From assembly GCA_016929525.1 (NCBI GenBank), contig JAFGIP010000111.1, forward strand, positions 1 through 64,000: a DNA stretch of 64,000 nucleotides. Reading direction: 5' to 3'. Position numbers and translations under genes: made by a program. The notes beneath the pieces are model-generated. The model did not search any database and was not told the DNA's origin. It saw nothing but the letters and a program-made list of their open reading frames with translations. Source of the stretch: Bacteroidales bacterium. Lineage in GTDB: Bacteria > Bacteroidota > Bacteroidia > Bacteroidales > UBA10428. Shown here in pieces: positions 26,071 to 35,588 of the stretch; within the stretch, counting starts at the first letter, position 1; the number at the start of each line of letters is the position of its first letter.

Positions 26071-26952
26071 TTAACTAAATAAACCGGAAGATAAGTACCT
26101 GTCGCCGATATCACTAATTATACATACTATATATCCTTTTTCAATTGTTTCGGATAGCTTTAAAGCTGCTGCAACAGCACCTCCACTGCTCATACCGGCA
26201 AATATTCCTTCTTCACGGGCCAGTCGGCGGGTCATTTCGGTAGCTTCTTCTGATGAAATATCAATAGTTACATTGATCAGTTGCGGATCGAATATCTTTG
26301 GAAGATATTCCCTGGGCCAGCGGCGGATACCGGGAATCTCGGACCCCTCGGTTGGTCGTGCTCCAATAATCTGCACCTGTGGGTTTTGTTCTTTTAAATA
26401 ACGTGATGTCCCCATTATGGTTCCTGTGGTTCCCATAGCTGAAACAAAATGAGTTATTCTTCCTTCCGAATCTTTCCAGATCTCGGGTCCGGTTGATCGA
26501 TAGTGAGCAAGACAGTTATCCGGGTTATTGAACTGATCGAGCATTTTAAACCGTTCTTCCTTCACTTTCTGACGGGCATAATCAATTGTCCCTTCCATCG
26601 ATTTATCTGATGGTGTTAAAGTAACCTTTGCCCCGTATGCCCTCATAGTCTTAATTCTTTCGTTAGTAGCATGTTCGGGCATAACCAGTTCTATTTTTAA
26701 GTTGAACAGCCGGGCTATCATGGCCAGTGCGATGCCGGTGTTTCCGCTGGTAGGTTCAATAATATGAATGTTTTGTGATATCTCTCCGCGCTCCAGAGCA
26801 CCCTTGATCATGCCATAGGCAGTACGATCTTTCACGCTGCCACCCGGTTTTTTGCCTTCGAGCTTTGCAAAAAGTCTGATATTCTTATTGGTAATAATTT
26901 TTGTAAGCTCAATCTGGGGAGTATTACCAATCAGGCTGATAAGTGAATGCAT
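26071..26952 (-). CDS. cysM: Cysteine synthase B
   Basis: CysM makes cysteine from O-acetylserine and sulfide (or thiosulfate) with PLP. The 293-residue sequence aligns with E. coli CysM through LIGNTPQIEL, the PLP lysine Lys41 in GGSVKDR, the SGNTGIALAMIA loop, the GTTGTIMG phosphate loop and the CysM-type EGSEIPGIRRWPREYLP segment. It also ends in the typical DIGDRYLSSGLF. The gene is not clustered with other sulfur genes. It follows a repeat-containing gap. Confidence 0.95.
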   Translation of the reverse strand: MHSLISLIGNTPQIELTKIITNKNIRLFAKLEGKKPGGSVKDRTAYGMIKGALERGEISQNIHIIEPTSGNTGIALAMIARLFNLKIELVMPEHATNERIKTMRAYGAKVTLTPSDKSMEGTIDYARQKVKEERFKMLDQFNNPDNCLAHYRSTGPEIWKDSEGRITHFVSAMGTTGTIMGTSRYLKEQNPQVQIIGARPTEGSEIPGIRRWPREYLPKIFDPQLINVTIDISSEEATEMTRRLAREEGIFAGMSSGGAVAAALKLSETIEKGYIVCIISDIGDRYLSSGLFS

Positions 26953-27022
26953 AAAATTTTAGTTACCGAATAGTAGATTAACCCCGGCAACAATACTAAT
27001 GTTCACTTTCTGTATTTTTATA

Positions 27023-29134
27023 CTAACTTTTATTTTTCAAACCACTTTGTTCAAGCAAGGGTTCTATTGAGGGTTCTTTTCCTCTGAAATCGATATAAAG
27101 TTTCATTGGGTGTTCAGTACCTCCTTTTGAAAGTATCTTTTTTCTGAATGCTTCCGCGGTTGCTTTGTCGAATATGCCGTTTTCCAGGAACAGTGAAAAA
27201 GCATCAGCTTTCAGGACCTCTGCCCATTTGTAACCATAGTAACCTGCCGCATAACCACCCGAAAAAATATGTCCGAATGAAGTACTCATAGCAGTACCTT
27301 CAATTGGTGGCAGTATTGTCGTTCTGCTGCGGGCATTTTTTTCGAATTCCACAATGTCTCCCTGGTATGGTTCTTCTAACGAATGCCACGACATATCAAT
27401 CATTCCATATCCAAGTTGCGCTACTGACCAGTTAGCTATATTGTAATTCTTACTATTTATTATGGCCTGTAATAATTTTTCAGGAATTTTTTCTCCTGTC
27501 TCGTAATGTACAGCAACCATATCGAGCCATTCTCTCTGTTCAGCCCAGTTTTCCATAATCTGCGAAGGTAGTTCAACAAAATCGCGATATACACTGGTTC
27601 CTGATAAGGATGAATAAGTTACATCGGTGAAAATACCATGTAAAGCATGACCAAATTCATGTAAAAATGTTCGAACTTCCTCGTAAGTAAGCAATGAAGG
27701 TTTATTTTCTGTTGGCTCTGTAAAATTAAATACCATAGATACATGCGGTCTTTGTTCTTTTTCATCAGCCTTATACTGTTTTATATAATCAGTTTTCCAT
27801 GCTCCCTGTTGTTTACTGTCACGAGGGAAAAAATCCATGTAAAGAACAGCCAGGTAAGAATTATCATGATCGTACACTTCGTATGCCACTACATCCGGAT
27901 TGTAAACAGGTATATCTTTATTTTCAACGAAGGTTATTCCATATAATTTATAGGCTAAATCAAATATTCCCTTTCGTACATTTTCTAATTTGAAATAGGG
28001 CCGTATAAGTTGATCATCGACTGAGTATTTTTCCTTTTTAAGCTTTTCTGAAAAATAGTACCAGTCCCATTTTTGTAATTCATAACTAAAACCGATGGAT
28101 CTTGCAAATTCCTGTACATCTGCCAGTTCCTTTATCGCAGGTTTGAGATAAGCATCTATCATCCGATCGATAAATTCATTCACATTTTTGGAAGATTCTG
28201 CCATGCGATCATCCAGAATGTAATCGGCATATGTATCATACCCCAGCAGATTAGCTTCACGAATTCTCAACTCAGCAATTCGTTTTACAATTTTACGATT
28301 ATCATTTTCATTTTCTTTTAAACCACGTGTGTTGTATGCAATATATAACTGTTTTCTGAGTTCCCTGTTATCGGCATATTTAATAAATGGGATGAAACTG
28401 GGGTATTTTAATGTAAATACCCAACCATCCAAATCTCTTTGTGTTGCTTCAGCAGCAGCAGCTTTTATTGCATCCGGGGGTAAACCAGACAAGTCTGCAG
28501 AGTCTGTAATCTGCAGTGTGTATTCATTTGTCTCAGCGAGCAGGTTTTCCTGGAACTGGACACCAAGACCTGCAAGTTCTTTGGTAATTTCACGGTATTC
28601 TTTTTTTTCTTTCTCACCCAGATTTGCTCCGTTGCGAATAAAACTTTTATACGTTTTATCAAGCAACATATTTTGTTCAGATGTAAGATCAGTCCTGTCC
28701 ACATTGTCATAGACAGTTTTTATCCTTACGAATAACTTTTCGTTTAATGTTATATCATTTTGGTATTCGGATAACCTTGGGGATAATTCTTTTACCAAAG
28801 CCTGAATGGCAGAATCGGTTTGTGCATTGTTTAAATTGTAAATGATATGGGTAATATTATCTAATAATTTACCGCTTCTTTCTAATGCTTCAATAGTGTT
28901 TTCGAAATTCGCTGGTTCTTCATTATTTACTATCCCGTCAATTTCTATTCGTCCTGATTTAAATGCTGTATCCAGCGCAGGCGCAAAATGTTCGGTTTTG
29001 ATCAGGTTAAAAGGTATAGTCTCTTTTGGAGTGTTGTAATCTGATAATAAAGGATTTCCCATTTCTTTTTTTTGATGTGAGCAGCTTAGAATAATAATTG
29101 AGCCCAGAGATAAAATAAATATTATACTTTTCAC
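27023..29134 (-). CDS. M3-family oligopeptidase / dipeptidyl carboxypeptidase lipoprotein
   Basis: The 703-residue zinc peptidase has the HEFGH motif at residues 492-496 (TFLHEFGHALHGIF) followed by the third zinc ligand in a downstream helix (NWAEQ). The overall pattern fits the Dcp/OpdA group of M3 peptidases, which degrade short peptides. Residues 1-18 form a lipoprotein signal with lipobox ILSC, so the enzyme is probably anchored in the periplasm or at the outer membrane, as in other Bacteroidota. It diverges from lnt across 255 bp, a fitting neighbour for a lipoprotein, though that is coincidental. Confidence 0.92.
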   Translation of the reverse strand: MKSIIFILSLGSIIILSCSHQKKEMGNPLLSDYNTPKETIPFNLIKTEHFAPALDTAFKSGRIEIDGIVNNEEPANFENTIEALERSGKLLDNITHIIYNLNNAQTDSAIQALVKELSPRLSEYQNDITLNEKLFVRIKTVYDNVDRTDLTSEQNMLLDKTYKSFIRNGANLGEKEKKEYREITKELAGLGVQFQENLLAETNEYTLQITDSADLSGLPPDAIKAAAAEATQRDLDGWVFTLKYPSFIPFIKYADNRELRKQLYIAYNTRGLKENENDNRKIVKRIAELRIREANLLGYDTYADYILDDRMAESSKNVNEFIDRMIDAYLKPAIKELADVQEFARSIGFSYELQKWDWYYFSEKLKKEKYSVDDQLIRPYFKLENVRKGIFDLAYKLYGITFVENKDIPVYNPDVVAYEVYDHDNSYLAVLYMDFFPRDSKQQGAWKTDYIKQYKADEKEQRPHVSMVFNFTEPTENKPSLLTYEEVRTFLHEFGHALHGIFTDVTYSSLSGTSVYRDFVELPSQIMENWAEQREWLDMVAVHYETGEKIPEKLLQAIINSKNYNIANWSVAQLGYGMIDMSWHSLEEPYQGDIVEFEKNARSRTTILPPIEGTAMSTSFGHIFSGGYAAGYYGYKWAEVLKADAFSLFLENGIFDKATAEAFRKKILSKGGTEHPMKLYIDFRGKEPSIEPLLEQSGLKNKS

Positions 29135-29325
29135 GGATTATGGTTTTTATAAATGAATTGGCAAGTTTAAATAAAAATCCAGTTAAAAAAATTGCCAAAA
29201 GTCATACATATTAAAAAATATTAACATATAATTCTTTATCTGAAAATACCCGGTTATTAATTTTATATTATCAGGGTAATGAATTTACAAAATTGCACCA
29301 TATATTAATTATTGATTTACTTAAA

Positions 29326-29333
29326 TATCTTTG
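29326..29333 (+). promoter_or_regulatory. Predicted lnt promoter, -7 element TATCTTTG
   Basis: TATCTTTG matches TAnnTTTG exactly and lies 57 bp before the lnt ATG. A TTG occurs at 29312-29314, which is too close for a standard -33. Confidence 0.45.
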
Positions 29334-29389
29334 TGTTCCAAAATTAAAAGCCTGTTTAAAGGCAATAATTAAAATTTAAATCTCATTTT

Positions 29390-30988
29390 ATGAGCAAGAC
29401 AAAGGCTATCTTACTCTCTGTATTATCAGGAATAATACTATCGTTAGGTTGGTACGAGTGGAGTTCAGGATTATTTTTATTGATCACTTTTGTGCCCGTT
29501 TTATTTGTTGAAGAACATATTGTTTCCAGCAATGATATTCATAAGAAGAATTCACTCGTTTATCTCTATACATCCATTTCATTATTTATCTGGAACGTAA
29601 TTACTACCTGGTGGATTAAAAATGCATCATTTGCCGGTTTGGTAGCGGCAGTATTAGTGACTACGGGTTACATGTCGCTGGCATTCCTCTTTTATACAAT
29701 CACAAAGCGGAAACTTGGAAGATTTGCCGGTTATGCATCTTTAATTATTTTTTGGATATCTCTTGAGTTCGCCTATACACATGGTGAAATATCGTGGCCC
29801 TGGCTCACTCTGGGTAACGGTTTATTATTCGATATTAAGTTTATTCAGTGGTATGAATATACAGGTGTATTTGGCGGTTCACTATGGGTGCTGCTTGTAA
29901 ATATTATGATATTCGAACTGATCAGGAAGATTATTTCCGGCGTATCATTTAAAAGAAATTATAATTTATTAAGTGCTGTTATTTTGATAATTGTGATTCC
30001 TGTCATAATTTCTCTTATTCGTTTTAAGACATATGAAGAAGAAGCAAATGCCCGTGAGATAGTTGTTGTTCAACCTAACGTCGATCCATATATGAAATTC
30101 AACGATATGTCAAGTGAAGAGCAGACTCTCTTACAGGTTGAACTTGCTGAAAGTAAATTAACACCTGAAACCGATTATATTGCAAGTCCGGAAACATCAA
30201 TTCTGGGCGATATCTGGATTGGGCACTTTAACCGGGTATTTGAATTTGTGATGTTGAGAAGAGTTTTACAAAAGAATCCGGGAGTTAAATATGTTGCCGG
30301 AGTATGGTGCCGGCAGTACTATCCCGAGGGGAAAAGAACACCTACTGCCAGACCATATGGTAATACAGGTACTTATTACGATACATATAATTCAGCAGTT
30401 CAGATAGACTCAACTCCTGAAATTCAATTGTATCACAAATCAAAACTGGTAACAGGTGTTGAAAAAATGCCCTATCCTAAATTGCTTGGGATACTTCGTC
30501 CGCTTACAGTAAAACTTGGTGGTACTTTCAGAAGTCATGCTATTCAAAAAGAAAGAAGTGTTTTTAAGGCTTCTGACGATAGTGTAATGGTTGCACCGGT
30601 GATTTGTTACGAATCAGTATATGGTGAGTTTGTCGGCGATTATATAAAGAAAGGAGCCAATATTATTTTTGTAATAACGAACGACGGATGGTGGGGCGAC
30701 ACTCCGGGTCACAGGCAGCACAACGCATTGTCCTGCATGAGGGCTATTGAAACTCGCAGGAGTATTGCCCGTTCGGCAAATACAGGGATTTCCTCATTTA
30801 TTAATCAGAAGGGTGAAGTAATTCAAAAATTAACCTGGTGGAAACGTGGTGCAATTCGTGATGAACTCAATATCAATAATAAGGTAACTTTTTATACAAA
30901 GCATGGCGATTATATCGGAAGGGCAGCCTTTTACCTTGCTATATTATTAGGACTTGTTCTAATATTCAGGGCAGTTATTAAGAAGTGA
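29390..30988 (+). CDS. lnt: Apolipoprotein N-acyltransferase
   Basis: Lnt adds the third acyl chain to lipoprotein N-termini at the inner membrane. The 532-residue protein has six to seven N-terminal membrane segments, a nitrilase-like catalytic domain and a last C-terminal segment. Catalytic candidates are Glu268 (SPETSI), a lysine near residue 350 (YHKSKLVTG) and Cys406 in ICYESVYGEF, in the right order for Lnt. The pattern GANIIFVITNDGWWGDTPGHRQH is also diagnostic. It appears to be a single-gene unit. Confidence 0.94.
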   Translation: MSKTKAILLSVLSGIILSLGWYEWSSGLFLLITFVPVLFVEEHIVSSNDIHKKNSLVYLYTSISLFIWNVITTWWIKNASFAGLVAAVLVTTGYMSLAFLFYTITKRKLGRFAGYASLIIFWISLEFAYTHGEISWPWLTLGNGLLFDIKFIQWYEYTGVFGGSLWVLLVNIMIFELIRKIISGVSFKRNYNLLSAVILIIVIPVIISLIRFKTYEEEANAREIVVVQPNVDPYMKFNDMSSEEQTLLQVELAESKLTPETDYIASPETSILGDIWIGHFNRVFEFVMLRRVLQKNPGVKYVAGVWCRQYYPEGKRTPTARPYGNTGTYYDTYNSAVQIDSTPEIQLYHKSKLVTGVEKMPYPKLLGILRPLTVKLGGTFRSHAIQKERSVFKASDDSVMVAPVICYESVYGEFVGDYIKKGANIIFVITNDGWWGDTPGHRQHNALSCMRAIETRRSIARSANTGISSFINQKGEVIQKLTWWKRGAIRDELNINNKVTFYTKHGDYIGRAAFYLAILLGLVLIFRAVIKK

Positions 30989-31118
30989 ATGGTAATTGCT
31001 GACTGTTGAATAGTTAGTTTATGTCTGATCGTTCAGGGAGTTTAGAATTGACTTTATATCTTCCGTCTTTTAATACCTGAATAAATTTAATTAATCAATT
31101 CATCAGTTCATCGCTCAA

Positions 31119-31146
31119 TAGTCCCGATGACTAACGGGATCGGGAT
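31119..31146. repeat. TCCCGAT/ATCGGGA palindromic repeat
   Basis: TCCCGAT (31122-31128) can pair with ATCGGGA (31139-31145) around an inner CCG/CGG pair. It resembles the element at 1454-1494 and is probably another copy of the same dispersed repeat. The remainder of the lnt-sigma gap (30989-31268) is AT-rich, with a possible ECF promoter at its right end. Confidence 0.6.
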
Positions 31147-31219
31147 CATCATTATTTTCACTATTATTGTCGATTAATTAATTTTGTTTCAATCACTTAA
31201 AATTTTATTCTTGTTGTAT

Positions 31220-31244
31220 GCAACCCGTTGTAAATTTGCTTGTC
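31220..31244 (+). promoter_or_regulatory. Possible ECF-sigma promoter of the envelope island
   Basis: GCAACCC at 31220-31226 and GTC at 31242-31244 are 15 bp apart, a pattern like the AAC...GTC layout of ECF-dependent promoters. It would start transcription about 20 bp before the sigma gene, consistent with autoregulation. This is inference from one example. Confidence 0.35.
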
Positions 31245-31268
31245 ATTTGATACGAAAACCAGAATTCA

Positions 31269-31817
31269 TTGGAGGTAGCATATCAGGATATACACCGTGA
31301 TATTATTGAGCTGAGCAAAGCCGGTAACAGAAAAGCGCAATACCAGCTTTACAAACTCTATTCTAAAGCTATGTTCAACATTTGTTACCGCATGATGAAC
31401 CATAGTGCTGAGGCTGAGGATATGCTTCAGGATGCTTTTTCAGAAGCATTTGTAAAGCTGGACAGCTTTCGATATGAATCATCATTTGGGGCCTGGCTTA
31501 AGAGAATTGTAGTTAACAAATGTATCAACCACCTAAAAAAGAGAAGAGCTCAACTCGTATTTACCGATAATGTCCCGGAAACCAACCATGAAGACAATCA
31601 GGATTTAGAACAGGAACATCTCGATGTAAAACGAATTTACAAAGCAATGGAACAATTACCCGATGGATACAGGGTGATATTCTCACTATACCTTATAGAA
31701 GGTTATGACCACAGCGAAATTGCTCAAATAATGGGGATATCTGAGTCAACCTCAAAATCGCAATTTTCGCGTGCAAAACAGAAAATAAAAGAACTTTTAA
31801 TACATACAGAATCATGA
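31269..31817 (+). CDS. ECF-type RNA polymerase sigma factor
   Basis: The 182-residue protein has the two ECF modules: region 2 (YQLYKLYSKAMFNICYRMM to FGAWLKRIVVNKCINHLKK) and region 4 (MEQLPDGYRVIFSLYLIEG to SESTSKSQFSRAKQKIKELL). In-frame stops upstream leave only the TTG at 31269 as a usual start codon, preceded by an in-frame stop at 31248-31250. It directs transcription of a specific gene set, probably including this island. Its ATGA stop/start overlap with the next gene shows translational coupling with a membrane anti-sigma protein. Confidence 0.92.
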   Translation: MEVAYQDIHRDIIELSKAGNRKAQYQLYKLYSKAMFNICYRMMNHSAEAEDMLQDAFSEAFVKLDSFRYESSFGAWLKRIVVNKCINHLKKRRAQLVFTDNVPETNHEDNQDLEQEHLDVKRIYKAMEQLPDGYRVIFSLYLIEGYDHSEIAQIMGISESTSKSQFSRAKQKIKELLIHTES

Positions 31818-32359
31818 AAGACAAATTGGAAGATTTTGTAAGGAGCCATAATACCGAATTTGATCTTAACGAGCCGGATCAGGATCTTTGGAAGGGTATT
31901 GAAAAACGTATCTCGAAAAAGAAGCATCTATCATGGCATTATTACATGTCGCGGGCAGCAGTGGTAACCGTAATCTTTGGTGCTTCCCTACTGGTGCAAC
32001 GCATCTGGATAGGAAGAGAAGGAAAGGTAGCTGAAACGAAAGAAGCAGAGATCAACATTCCCGAATTAAGGGAGGCTGAAATGTATTATTTGGGAATGAT
32101 AAATGCAAAACTTGAAGAGGTTAAACCTTTTCTTTCAAAATATCCCTCTCTTGAAGAGGAGCTAAATACAGATCTTTCGGAACTTGACAGCATATGCAAT
32201 GGATTAAAAAAAGACCTGAAGGATAATATTGCAAACCACGAAGTAATTGAAGCAATGATCCAGAATTACAGGTTGCGGATTACAATGCTCGAGGATATGC
32301 TTATGTTCCTTGAAGAGGATTCACAAGAAGAAGAAACTAACAATATCGAACGCATATGA
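31814..32359 (+). CDS. Putative membrane anti-sigma factor
   Basis: The 181-residue protein has a short cytoplasmic N-terminal part (residues 1-44, including EPDQDLWKGIEKRISKK), one membrane segment (about 45-62) and an extracytoplasmic helical region (about 85-165) likely to form a coiled coil. This layout and the four-base overlap with the sigma gene indicate an anti-sigma factor. It lacks a visible zinc-binding HxxxCxxC motif. It overlaps the next gene by ATGA as well, so three genes form a coupled block. Confidence 0.78.
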   Translation: MKDKLEDFVRSHNTEFDLNEPDQDLWKGIEKRISKKKHLSWHYYMSRAAVVTVIFGASLLVQRIWIGREGKVAETKEAEINIPELREAEMYYLGMINAKLEEVKPFLSKYPSLEEELNTDLSELDSICNGLKKDLKDNIANHEVIEAMIQNYRLRITMLEDMLMFLEEDSQEEETNNIERI

Positions 32360-33441
32360 TCTACAGAACTGTTCTTTGTTTATGGCTGGTACTATTTCTC
32401 TATCCTGGAGGAGTACACTCTCAAGTGTATTCCGACAGGCAGGTACACAGTTATAAAATTACCGACAAAACATCGGTAGAAGTGAGTAACAAATACGGAA
32501 AAATCCACGTCGTTACCTGGGATAAAGACAGTGTAAAATTCGACGTAGACTTCCGTATTAGTGCCAATAACTATCAGAAAATGCAAAAGCTGAAAGATAA
32601 TATCAGCTTTGAGTTTACCTCCACGAAATACTATGTGGTGGCAAAAACTCAAATTGTAAGCTCGGCAGGTATATTTTCAGACTTTGTCGATGCATTTATC
32701 CCATCTAGTCAGGTTACCATTAATTATATGGTTTATATTCCAAAGTATATTAATTTCAAAATAGAGAACAAGTTCGGTGATATATATATGGATGACTTTA
32801 ACGGAAACCTGGAAATTATTTTATCCAATGGTGATTTGAAGGCAAATAAGCTATCCGGTTCGCCTGTTATTAAAGTAAGTTCGGGAGATGGTACTATTAA
32901 TAATATTCAAAATGGAATGGTTTATGTTTCATATTCCGACCTTCGAATAAAGAATGCAAAAGATCTGAAAATGGAAACCCGCTCATCACGCATCGCAATT
33001 GATTTAGTTGATAAGGCCAATATAGATTCAAGGAGAGATAAATATAACGTGGAAGAAGTGAGTGAACTAGTTGCAAGCGGTTATTTCACAGATATTAATA
33101 TTGAAAACCTTAAAAAAGAGTTACGTGCATCACTTAAGTACGGAAATCTTGGAGTCGACGATATAAGTAACACATTTTCATTCATAAATGTTAATTCTGA
33201 ATATACTGATGTAGATCTTTTCTTTAAATGGAATACATCATATAATCTGGATATTACACATCACGATGATGTTTATATTAACTTACCGGCAAGTTTGGCA
33301 CATGTAAAAACAAAAGAACTTAGCGAAGAAGACAATCTCAAACTTACCTATGGTACAATTGGAACAACTGCTGCTGAAACATTACACAAGGTTCAGATCA
33401 ATGCGCCTAAAAAATGTGTGGTCAATATTATTCATCGATAA
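32356..33441 (+). CDS. Secreted DUF4097-like putative adhesin
   Basis: The 361-residue protein has a Sec signal peptide (residues 1-23, ending VHSQ) and a long run of short beta strands, e.g. IENKFGDIYMDDFNGNLEIILSNGDLKANKL, that looks like a right-handed beta-helix of the DUF4097/adhesin type. Three rung-like patterns of N-x-G-D/S are visible. It is coupled by ATGA to the anti-sigma gene, so its product may be a periplasmic or surface signal or target for the sigma/anti-sigma pair. Confidence 0.72.
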   Translation: MIYRTVLCLWLVLFLYPGGVHSQVYSDRQVHSYKITDKTSVEVSNKYGKIHVVTWDKDSVKFDVDFRISANNYQKMQKLKDNISFEFTSTKYYVVAKTQIVSSAGIFSDFVDAFIPSSQVTINYMVYIPKYINFKIENKFGDIYMDDFNGNLEIILSNGDLKANKLSGSPVIKVSSGDGTINNIQNGMVYVSYSDLRIKNAKDLKMETRSSRIAIDLVDKANIDSRRDKYNVEEVSELVASGYFTDINIENLKKELRASLKYGNLGVDDISNTFSFINVNSEYTDVDLFFKWNTSYNLDITHHDDVYINLPASLAHVKTKELSEEDNLKLTYGTIGTTAAETLHKVQINAPKKCVVNIIHR

Positions 33442-33501
33442 GTTGATAAAAATGCAACTAAAGAAAATTATGTTTGTCATTAAAACACAAATTGAAGTAT
33501 C

Positions 33502-34242
33502 ATGAAAAAGTCAAAGAAATACAAAATCAGCATAATATCCATAGTAATAATGGCAATATTATTGGCATCCTGCGATCCGTTTTTCAATTGTATCGAAGGC
33601 AACGGCATCATTAAGACAGAGCAAAGAGTGGTTGCAGTATTTTATGGTGTTGTAAATAACACAAATTATAATGTTGATATTGTCTATGATTCAATTTATT
33701 CAGTGAATATCACTGCCGATGAAAATCTTCTGCCATATATAAACACTATTGTTCGTAGTGGCGATCTTGTTATTGAAGTTGACAACGACAGATGTTTAGA
33801 AGAAAGCAACAATATAATAATCGATATCAGAATGCCATATTTAGAATTGATTGAACTGAATGGATCGGGTAATATTGATATTGATGAATTTGACTGTAAC
33901 AATGTGGAAATAATAAACAATGGTTCCGGAAGCATCGATTTCTACGGTCTGATTTCTATCAGCACCGTTGGAATTGCACTTAACGGATCGGGCAGTATAA
34001 CTGTTATAGGAAAAGCCCACAGAGGGAACCTTAATCTTTCTGGTTCAGCAAATATATGGGCAGATGACTTCAGGGTGGACGACTGCTATGCTACAAATTC
34101 CGGATCGGGTAACATATTCTGTTTTGCTTATGATTTGCTCGATGCTACAGTCACCGGTTCAGGTGATATAATTTACTATGGCTCGCCTATTCATGTAGTA
34201 GAAACCGATAATGGTTCAGGAGAAATAAGAAGTTGGAATTAA
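33502..34242 (+). CDS. Head-GIN-domain lipoprotein (DUF2807)
   Basis: The 246-residue protein has a lipoprotein signal with lipobox LLASC and then the head-GIN domain of putative autotransporter adhesins. The repeat pattern GSGNIDI, GSGSIDF, GSGSITV, GSANIW, GSGNIF, GSGDII and GSGEI along the chain marks a beta-helical stack, spaced about 20 residues apart. It is exported and anchored in an envelope membrane. It lies 60 bp after the DUF4097-like gene and 14 bp before the next ATG, so it is part of the same expression unit. Confidence 0.85.
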   Translation: MKKSKKYKISIISIVIMAILLASCDPFFNCIEGNGIIKTEQRVVAVFYGVVNNTNYNVDIVYDSIYSVNITADENLLPYINTIVRSGDLVIEVDNDRCLEESNNIIIDIRMPYLELIELNGSGNIDIDEFDCNNVEIINNGSGSIDFYGLISISTVGIALNGSGSITVIGKAHRGNLNLSGSANIWADDFRVDDCYATNSGSGNIFCFAYDLLDATVTGSGDIIYYGSPIHVVETDNGSGEIRSWN

Positions 34243-34256
34243 TAAGCTCGAGATCC

Positions 34257-34751
34257 ATGAAGTATTTATTCTGTACTATACTTTTTATCTGTACCAGTAC
34301 TGTTGTCTTTTCACAGAACTATACGCGGGATGCGGGAATAAGGGTAGGCGAAGGTTTCTTTGTTAATTACAGACAGTTTTACGATGATGACAGAGCGCTG
34401 GAGGCTATGGCCGGTGTATCGAAACACGGATTAAAAGTATTAGCACTAAGAGAGTTTTTTCGGTCTTTAACCACTGAAAGGTTTGAACATATTAAACTCA
34501 TGTATGGTTACGGTATGCATCTCGGAGTGAATTACACCAATAAATATCGTATTTTAAACAGGGTTTATTATCACGACTGGAGATGGACACCACAGATCGG
34601 TTTCGATGGTATTGTTGGTTTTGAATATATTGCGGAAGAACTTCCTCTGATTATTAGTGCTGCAGCCCAGCCATATTTTGAATTTTCGCTGAATCAGTAT
34701 TTCCGGATACGGCCATTTAATTTTGTGGTTTCTTTCAGATACAGATTTTAA
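34257..34751 (+). CDS. Small secreted outer-membrane protein, unknown family
   Basis: The ATG at 34257 is preferred over an upstream TTG because it gives a clean Sec signal (MKYLFCTILFICTSTVVFSQ) and does not overlap the head-GIN gene. The mature 144 residues are rich in aromatic and alternating hydrophobic residues and end FRIRPFNFVVSFRYRF, with terminal Phe, a hallmark of outer-membrane beta barrels. No specific family is recognised. It sits between the head-GIN gene and another barrel-like gene. Confidence 0.7.
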   Translation: MKYLFCTILFICTSTVVFSQNYTRDAGIRVGEGFFVNYRQFYDDDRALEAMAGVSKHGLKVLALREFFRSLTTERFEHIKLMYGYGMHLGVNYTNKYRILNRVYYHDWRWTPQIGFDGIVGFEYIAEELPLIISAAAQPYFEFSLNQYFRIRPFNFVVSFRYRF

Positions 34752-34835
34752 CTGAATAGTAATATTTTATACAGGATCCTAGATATAAAAACAGATTAGT
34801 AATTAACCAAAACAAATGAAAATAAAACAAATAAA

Positions 34836-35468
34836 ATGAAAAAGGTATACATTATAACAGCCTTGCTAATCTGTGCAAATTTTATTTATGCACAGGACGA
34901 TGACTATGAGTATTCAAACCAGGATGAATTCAAAACTATTTTCGGGGGCAAAGAACTCGGCGGATACGGAGGAATTGGTCTGGGATACTCCCAGATTGAT
35001 GACAGGCATGCTATCACAATCGATGCCCGGGGTGGTGTGCTATTGGGGCACTGGCTTATGTTTGGAATAGGCGGTGCCGGGTTTATCAACCAGTATGAAT
35101 ACAACCAGGCATTGAATATGGATGCTAGCCTTGTTGGAGGTTACGGAGGTTTTGTTGTTGAAGCTATCGTATTGCCAAAATCGGGTGTGCATTTATCTTT
35201 TCCGATACTGGCGGGAGTTGGTGGAGTAGCTTATACTACCTGGATGAAAGATAATGAGAATTATGAACAGGATAATGAGGTAAATGAATCATCAGTATTC
35301 CTGGTTGTAGAACCAGGTGCCGAAATAGAATTTAATTTTACCAGGTTTTTCCGGATGGCAGCATTTATTTCCTACCGATATACTTCTGATATTGATCTTA
35401 CTTATGCATCACACAGATCATTAATCAATTATTCAACCGGTGTGAGGGTCAAATTTGGTAAATTCTAG
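34836..35468 (+). CDS. Outer-membrane beta-barrel protein, unknown family
   Basis: The 210-residue protein has a Sec signal peptide (about 1-19, ending IYAQ) and a mature part rich in glycine and alternating hydrophobics (GGYGGIGLGYS, GGVLLGHWLMFGIGG) that ends VRVKFGKF with a terminal Phe. This fits a small outer-membrane barrel. No named family is recognised. It follows the previous small barrel gene by 84 bp and precedes the TonB-dependent receptor gene. Confidence 0.75.
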   Translation: MKKVYIITALLICANFIYAQDDDYEYSNQDEFKTIFGGKELGGYGGIGLGYSQIDDRHAITIDARGGVLLGHWLMFGIGGAGFINQYEYNQALNMDASLVGGYGGFVVEAIVLPKSGVHLSFPILAGVGGVAYTTWMKDNENYEQDNEVNESSVFLVVEPGAEIEFNFTRFFRMAAFISYRYTSDIDLTYASHRSLINYSTGVRVKFGKF

Positions 35469-35518
35469 TAATGACCTTTATGTTAAGAATAATTTTAGTA
35501 TAATTACAACCTTTCTGA

Positions 35519-35550
35519 CCTCTGCATGTTTTCAATATGTGCAGGGGTTT
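35519..35550 (+). terminator. Weak terminator-like hairpin before the receptor gene
   Basis: An eight-base stem with one G-U pair (CCTCTGCA, 35519-35526, with TGCAGGGG, 35540-35547) has a 13-base loop and is followed by only three T's. It may separate the OMP transcript from the receptor gene. Confidence 0.4.
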
Positions 35551-35588
35551 GATTATAATATACCCTGAATCAATAAAGAACATGAACC

